From Ophiocordyceps camponoti-saundersi (nom. inval.) (taxonomy: Eukaryota; Ascomycota; Sordariomycetes; Hypocreales; Ophiocordycipitaceae): DNA of 24,138 bases. Positions within the stretch are counted from its first letter, which is position 1. Each line of letters starts with the position of its first letter. The notes below the pieces were generated by a model. That model did no database searches. It was not told the origin of the DNA and saw nothing but the letters and a program-made list of their open reading frames with translations. The stretch lies in assembly GCA_003339415.1 (NCBI GenBank), contig PDHQ01000435.1, positions 1-24,138 on the forward strand. The letters run 5' to 3'. The position numbers were made by a program, and so were the translations under genes. This document shows, in pieces, positions 19,405 through 24,138 of this stretch.

Positions 19405-19629
19405 TATTAAGGTATCTTATAATATTTTAATAACCTTATATTATCCTTATAGCCTTATCTCTTTATATAGCCTTCCTAAGTTATAAGGAACTTTTATATA
19501 AGATCCTTCTAATCTTATAACTCCTTACTTTACTTTTTATATTCCTTACTATTACTTTATATATTCGATTAGGTATTTAAATAGCTACCCTCCTTATATA
19601 TTATATATAAAAAGGTAATCGCGATAATA
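19405..19629 (+). repeat. Putative 5' LTR of the copia element
   Basis: Starts TATTAAGG and ends CGATAATA, so the terminal bases are inverted (TATTA/TAATA), as expected from TGTTA/TAACA after RIP. The length of about 225 bp is typical for fungal copia LTRs. With no second LTR in the window, the right edge is provisional. Confidence 0.4.
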
Positions 19630-19860
19630 TACTTTTTTTTAAAACCCCTATATTACTAATAATAGATAGCCCGTTTAATACTAATTAGTATATTAGGTAA
19701 TATATAAATTAGCTAAGACGAAAGAGATAACTATAGATAAAAGAATTAGTAATCCGTTATACTTAACTTTGCCCTCTCGTATAACTTAGTAATATATATA
19801 ATAGCTACCTTATATAATAGAGAAAGAAGATAGGTTTTTCCCTATACTAAACCTTTTTAG
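19630..19860 (+). other. Leader region of the copia element
   Basis: About 230 bp between the putative LTR and the readable gag-pol frame. AT-rich, no convincing motif. A primer-binding site should lie near 19630-19650 but none could be assigned. Confidence 0.3.
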
Positions 19861-22800
19861 ACGATAACGATAGCTTCACGTGCCTTATTATCTAATAAGA
19901 ACTCTTATACGCTCTTAGTACTTTCGAACGCGCCTACGCCCGCGTATACTTAGCCCGAACTAACTTAGGTAACCCCGGAACTAACCTAAACCTAAGCTTA
20001 GGAACTTAACCTAATTACGTATAAAGAGATAGCTGAAGAAAGTATTATCCTAGTCCGTATATAGTAAGTAAAAACTAGCTTAGATTTCTAAGAAACTAAC
20101 TTAAAAATCGTAAATAAACCTTCGAACGTTAAACTTATAATATATATAGGAAAGATTATATATAAAGCGATATACTCGAAAATTAAGGGCTCCTTTTTTG
20201 CCGGAAGCGCCTAGGAAAACTTTTACGGATAGACCGAATATTAAGTAAAGTAAGTTTCTCGTCCGTTTCTTAAGGCCTTCCTATAGCTTCTTAAGAAATA
20301 AGGCGTTACCGTACGATAAACTAGTAGCTTCGTTAAGAAATTCCTCTTTATAATTAAAGCTCCGTATAATTACGTTTTAGCTACCCCTTTAATAACTTTA
20401 GTAACCTTTACCTTAAAGCTTATCTAGAAAATTATCCTATTAATCGAGGTTCCCCTCCGTACGACTCCTAGTATAACTCCTAATATAACTCCGTATAAAG
20501 CGAAGGAAATACTAAACCTATTTATAGCTCTTATAGTAATCCTAAAAAGCCTAGCCTTTATTCTTCCCCCCGTATAACCGATTTATAATAGCCTAATTAC
20601 TCCTAAGAAAATTATAATATTTAGTAAAAGCTAGTAAAAAGATTAGAATTACTTAAGCTATCCGTATAATATCTTATATAATAAAGCTAAGCTTTTTATA
20701 TTATACTACTAATAAATTAGTATTACCGAAAACTAATATTACGCTATCTTCCCGGACGTTTTTATAAGCTCGGCGTAGTTATATTACTTTTATTATATAG
20801 AACTTAAGAAGAGGTAGGATAAGATCTATTAAATACTCGATTTATATTTTAATATAATAATAAATTATATATAGTACTAGGCCGATTAAACCGGTATAAC
20901 TTTTACTTCTATATAAAGGAAATACTTAGAAAAAACTATATTAGAAGTCCTCGAGGAATTAATCGAGAAAATATAACTCGTATAATATACCCTTAGCGAA
21001 AGGGAAACTTAACTTTATACTACGATAATAAGAGCCTGCTATAAGGTGCTAGAACTTAAGCCGGCACTTCTCTTTACGAAGCCCTTATACGAAGAGTTTT
21101 TCTTTATTCTTCGTATATTGCTCTAAGTCGCCCTTAACTATAGGAAAACGTCCGACTAGTTTTTTATTAATTAACGTTATCGTACGAACTCCTTATAACT
21201 AAATTTACCCTAGCTAAAGTTCTATATAGGCAAATTTAAATAAGTTTAGTAAAATAACCGCCGCCCGTTACCTTATATAAAGAAGCGCTATTTTATTTAT
21301 AAGAAGAAAGGGTATTAGTTAACGAATTATAAGTAAGGGGACTTTAACCGCGCGAGAAAGGCGTACTTTACTTTATACGAAGAATTTAATAAGGACCCCC
21401 TTACGGATAATAAATTCGAAGCCTTCCTCCTTAAGTATAAGGGATATAATATTATTAATAACCTTAATAACTTATCGTATAAAGAGGAAAATAAGGACGC
21501 TCTTAAGGAAGCTGCTTAATTTATCCTCTTAAGTGCCCTTATATATTAATTTATAAGAGAAAATATTTTCGTATAGTAGACCGTATAACTAAGTAATTAA
21601 GTTTTTCTCGTAAACGCTTATTATATAGAATACTAAGGATAACTTTAAGATATTAGCGCTATAAACTTCTTTACTATTAGTAAAGATTAGGCCGAAATAT
21701 TTATATAAGAGAATTTAGATATATAGATTAACTAAACCTTAAGCACCGTAATAATTAAGTTTAATAGCTTAGCCGCTATAACCTTAATTAGTATAATTAA
21801 TATTAATAGCCCTCTTAGTATCGTATAATACTATATTCTCGATACCTTTACGCCGTTCCTTCTTTCCCTTAGAGATATAGATTACTTAGGGGCATACTTC
21901 GATAATATTAGGAACGTTATCGTACGCGAGGATAGTTAGACGATCCTCGTTATATAGAAATAGGGATATTTATTCTTCTATATGTCTCCGCGTAAAGCCG
22001 CCCTTTTCTTTATAAAGGCATAGCTTTATTATTTATACTATCGCTTTAGGCACCCTTATACGGAATATCTTCGTAACTTACTTCGAAATATAAGTTATAG
22101 CGATATCTCCGAAATATCGCTTTATATAATAAAGAAATTCTATTACTAATACTAAATATATAACCCCTTACTATAGCGATTTAAATTCTTAATTAAAGAT
22201 AATATTTCTTTTAATTACGAGATTATTATAGATATCGTATAATTAAGTAATAAGAACGCTCTCTATATTATTAATAAGGCTACGTTTTTCTAAGCTATTA
22301 TCTTCGTATAATTACTTTTTACCCGAAATATATAGAACGCCCTTTACCGCTATTAGATTACTATTTACTAAGGCCCTCTAAATATTATTACGCATAACCT
22401 CGGTATAAACTTCTCTTCGGACGAATTCCGTTCTTCCGTATAAATTATTAGTTTATTATATAAGGAAATACCTATTAAGGCGTACTAAGTAATTAGTAAG
22501 GTTAAACGCTTATATATCTTTTTTTAATATATATACGATATATTTAAGGAAGATTTTAAAAATTAAGCTAATAACGATATAATCCTTTAGCTTACGGTAA
22601 AATACTTAAATAATATAGTAAAACCTAATAGCCTTATACCTATACTCCTTATTTTTAGTATATACCCTCGTATTTACGATACCTCGCCCCTATCTTTAGA
22701 TATTATTATATAGGCGACCGCGATTCGAAAAGTAATAAAGGTAATTTAGGAACTTCGTGCGAAAAGAGATATTAGCTACGTATTTATTACGTAAAACGGA

Positions 22801-23761
22801 CCTCGCTTATATAAGAACCTTATACTTCCCCTTTATTCTTAAGTAATAGTTTAGCGTAAACGCTATAACTAGATAAAACTATATAAACTTTTAGTAATCG
22901 AAAGGTAATCTATTTTTATAAACCTTCCTAGTAGCCTTACTAAGTTCCGTATAATATAAATTAAGCTATATTTTCCGCTTAATAAAGCTCCTATAAAAGA
23001 AGCTAATACTTATATAAAGAGATTTGCTATCGAGATTCCGTATTATAGCCTGCGGGGATATAAGGATTTTACCGATCGTATAATAAACTTATTTATCTCC
23101 CTCGCTTTCCTCTCGGAGAAAGAAATAAAAAATATTACCCTCGCCGTATAACTTTATTAAGATAGTATTATTATAACCCCTAGCCTCTTATTTAAAAAAT
23201 TAGACCGCGCTAAAATTAATAGCTTTACCGCTTAAGATATTTTTATCTTCGTATAATATAACCTAACTAAGTATAGCTAGCTATATATTTTTTATATAAA
23301 GCTTATATAAGAAATTAAGAATAAGATTATAAAGCTATATAAGAAATTATAACTTATTATATAAAGCTACGCTAATACCGATAAGGCTACTATACTTACT
23401 TAATTACTTATAATCTTATAAATAAGCTAGAGACTAATCCTCGCTTTAAGCCTTTCTCTTATATAGTTATATAATATATATAGAAAGCTACGCGATATTA
23501 CTTAAGCGTATATATAGTCGTATAACCGCCTAATAAGACTAATTTTCGCACGATTACCGAAAAAAATATAGGACCGCTTTCTAAAAGGTACTATTCTATA
23601 TATCTATTATCCGCTATACGGAATAGTAAAATTAGGTATCTACTAGTTTAAAATATATTATAAGTATTATTATATAAACTTAAAGATAATAACTTTAATA
23701 TATAACCTATACTTTCTTTTTATATTTACTAGCTTAGATTTTTTTAGCCTTATAAGAATAT
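19861..23761 (+). pseudogene. Copia gag-pol relic in one continuous frame
   Basis: Every landmark lies in the same frame over 3.9 kb, so there is no net indel. In gag, a knuckle at 21289-21330 reads RYFIYKKKGY-stop-LTNY, with Tyr at each ligand position and a Trp-to-stop change. The integrase N-terminus contains FRHP (about 22045-22056) and a Tyr-rich YYQYQIY where HHCC ligands belong. In the integrase core the first Asp is kept (22231-22233), the second is Asn (THN, 22390-22398) and the Glu is Lys (KVKR, codon 22504-22506). Copia reverse transcriptase follows: DITQAY (from 23494) and PLYGI (23611-23625). The frame ends at 23760 where QTDDTL would be expected next, because the next element begins there. 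Dead copy. Confidence 0.85.
23754..23761. repeat. Possible 8-bp target site of the terminal DNA transposon
   Basis: AAGAATAT directly precedes the CAGGGTT terminus. hAT elements duplicate 8 bp, so these bases would be the left copy; the right copy is outside the window and cannot be checked. Confidence 0.35.
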
Positions 23762-23774
23762 CAGGGTTAGAAAA

Positions 23775-23911
23775 AAATCACTCATAAGTGATTATGTGAG
23801 TGATTTTTCGTGATTTTTTTTTTCCGTGATTTAAATCACTCATGAGTGATTTTTTTTATCCGTAATTTAAATCACGTAAAAAAAATCACATCATGAGTGA
23901 TTTTTTTAAAA
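23775..23911. repeat. Cluster of palindromic GTGATTT/AAATCAC subterminal repeats
   Basis: A perfect 20-bp palindrome (23833-23852, core ATCACTCATGAGTGAT) is accompanied by a hairpin with arms AAATCACTCAT (23775-23785) and ATGTGAGTGATTT (23794-23806), plus further single motifs near 23811, 23826, 23873, 23885 and 23897. About ten copies in total. The arrangement suggests multiple binding sites for a dimeric transposase or a structured transposon end. Confidence 0.75.
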
Positions 23912-23939
23912 AAATCATTTATGATTTTTTATGATTTTT

Positions 23940-24138
23940 TCTAAAAATAGATTTATATAATTTTTCTAATTAAGAATAATAAATAACGCTTATAAAAGCT
24001 AAGAAACTAAGAAACTACGAATTTTAAAGAAGAAATTAATATTATAAAGTAAGAAAAAGTATAGTAAAAAAACTATAAAATAAATAAATAAATAAATAAA
24101 AAACTTTTATAAGTTAATTAGTAAGCTATAAGTATAAT
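23940..24138. other. AT-rich tail without genes
   Basis: No frame or RNA gene is visible. A short (AAAT)n run lies near 24080-24100. Presumably the interior of the transposon that starts at 23762. Confidence 0.4.

Larger units (their letters stand above)
19405..23761 (+). mobile_element. Ty1/copia retrotransposon relic, right side missing
   Basis: A gag-pol relic with copia domain order (gag, protease, integrase, then reverse transcriptase) follows an LTR-like segment. The right part, from the second RT motif on, is cut off by the DNA transposon starting at 23762. It appears inserted in gypsy copy 2: gypsy homology ends near 19395 and an LTR-like TATTAAGG start lies at 19405. The AAAAT at 19400-19404 would be its left target copy; the right one is outside the window. 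Confidence 0.75.
23762..24138. mobile_element. Left end of a DNA transposon, probably hAT-like
   Basis: The copia frame stops abruptly at CAGGGTTAG, a terminus of the CAGGG type typical of hAT elements such as Ac. It is followed by about 170 bp of dense GTGATTT/AAATCAC motifs in both orientations (23775-23940), like the subterminal transposase-binding repeats of hAT elements. These repeats keep their CA and TG dinucleotides. From about 23940 to the end the sequence is AT-rich with no readable protein and a short AAAT microsatellite near 24080-24100. It shows no match to the hAT relic at 3893-12507. The element runs off the window. Confidence 0.5.

Noticed and set aside
23775..23911. Repeated palindromes that could suggest a CRISPR array
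   Set aside because: Spacing is irregular, there are no unique spacers of constant length, and the context is eukaryotic transposon DNA.
1..24138. Functional host genes, tRNAs or rRNAs
   Set aside because: Apart from the 71-codon hAT exon no frame survives, and no tRNA- or rRNA-like conserved stretch was recognised on either strand.

Overview
The window looks like an AT-rich, gene-empty block of a filamentous ascomycete (Pezizomycotina) genome: a nest of transposable elements destroyed by repeat-induced point mutation (RIP). CpA and its complement TpG are almost gone and TpA is in large excess, yet CpG, CpC and CpT persist. Old reading frames are broken almost only by TAA and TAG, while their frames stay intact for kilobases. 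Short introns of the GTAAG...CTAA(T/C)...AG type in a transposase relic also point to a fungus. The species cannot be settled from the sequence. No working host gene, rRNA, tRNA or CRISPR array was seen.

Layout. (1) 1-198 is featureless AT-rich DNA, perhaps a decayed repeat unit. (2) 199-3741 holds 2.5 tandem copies of a ~691-700 bp repeat; the second copy carries a complete small LTR retroelement (1416-3191, 210-bp LTRs, AATAT target duplication). (3) 3742-4477 plus 10581-12507 are two halves of a hAT-family transposase gene relic with about ten exons; its 5' end is a small patch that escaped RIP. (4) 4478-10580 is a complete Ty3/gypsy chromovirus on the minus strand, inserted into a hAT exon (415-bp LTRs, CTACG/TTACG target duplication). 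(5) 12508-13983 is a plus-strand fragment (part LTR, leader, gag) of the same gypsy family, joined to the hAT. (6) 13984-19395 is a second, more heavily mutated minus-strand copy of that family, cut off on its 5' side. (7) 19405-23761 is a Ty1/copia relic on the plus strand, apparently inserted in the second gypsy copy. (8) 23762 to the end is the left end of a DNA transposon with CAGGGTT terminus and many GTGATTT palindromes, inserted in the copia reverse transcriptase.

Nesting gives an order of events. The gypsy element at 4478 is younger than the hAT it interrupts; gypsy copy 2 is older than the copia inserted in it; the terminal DNA transposon is the youngest on the right side. The most informative signals are the loss of zinc ligands (Cys/His to Tyr) and catalytic residues (Asp to Asn, Glu to Lys) in several proteins, and a gag/pol junction shared by three gypsy copies that looks like a -1 ribosomal frameshift site.
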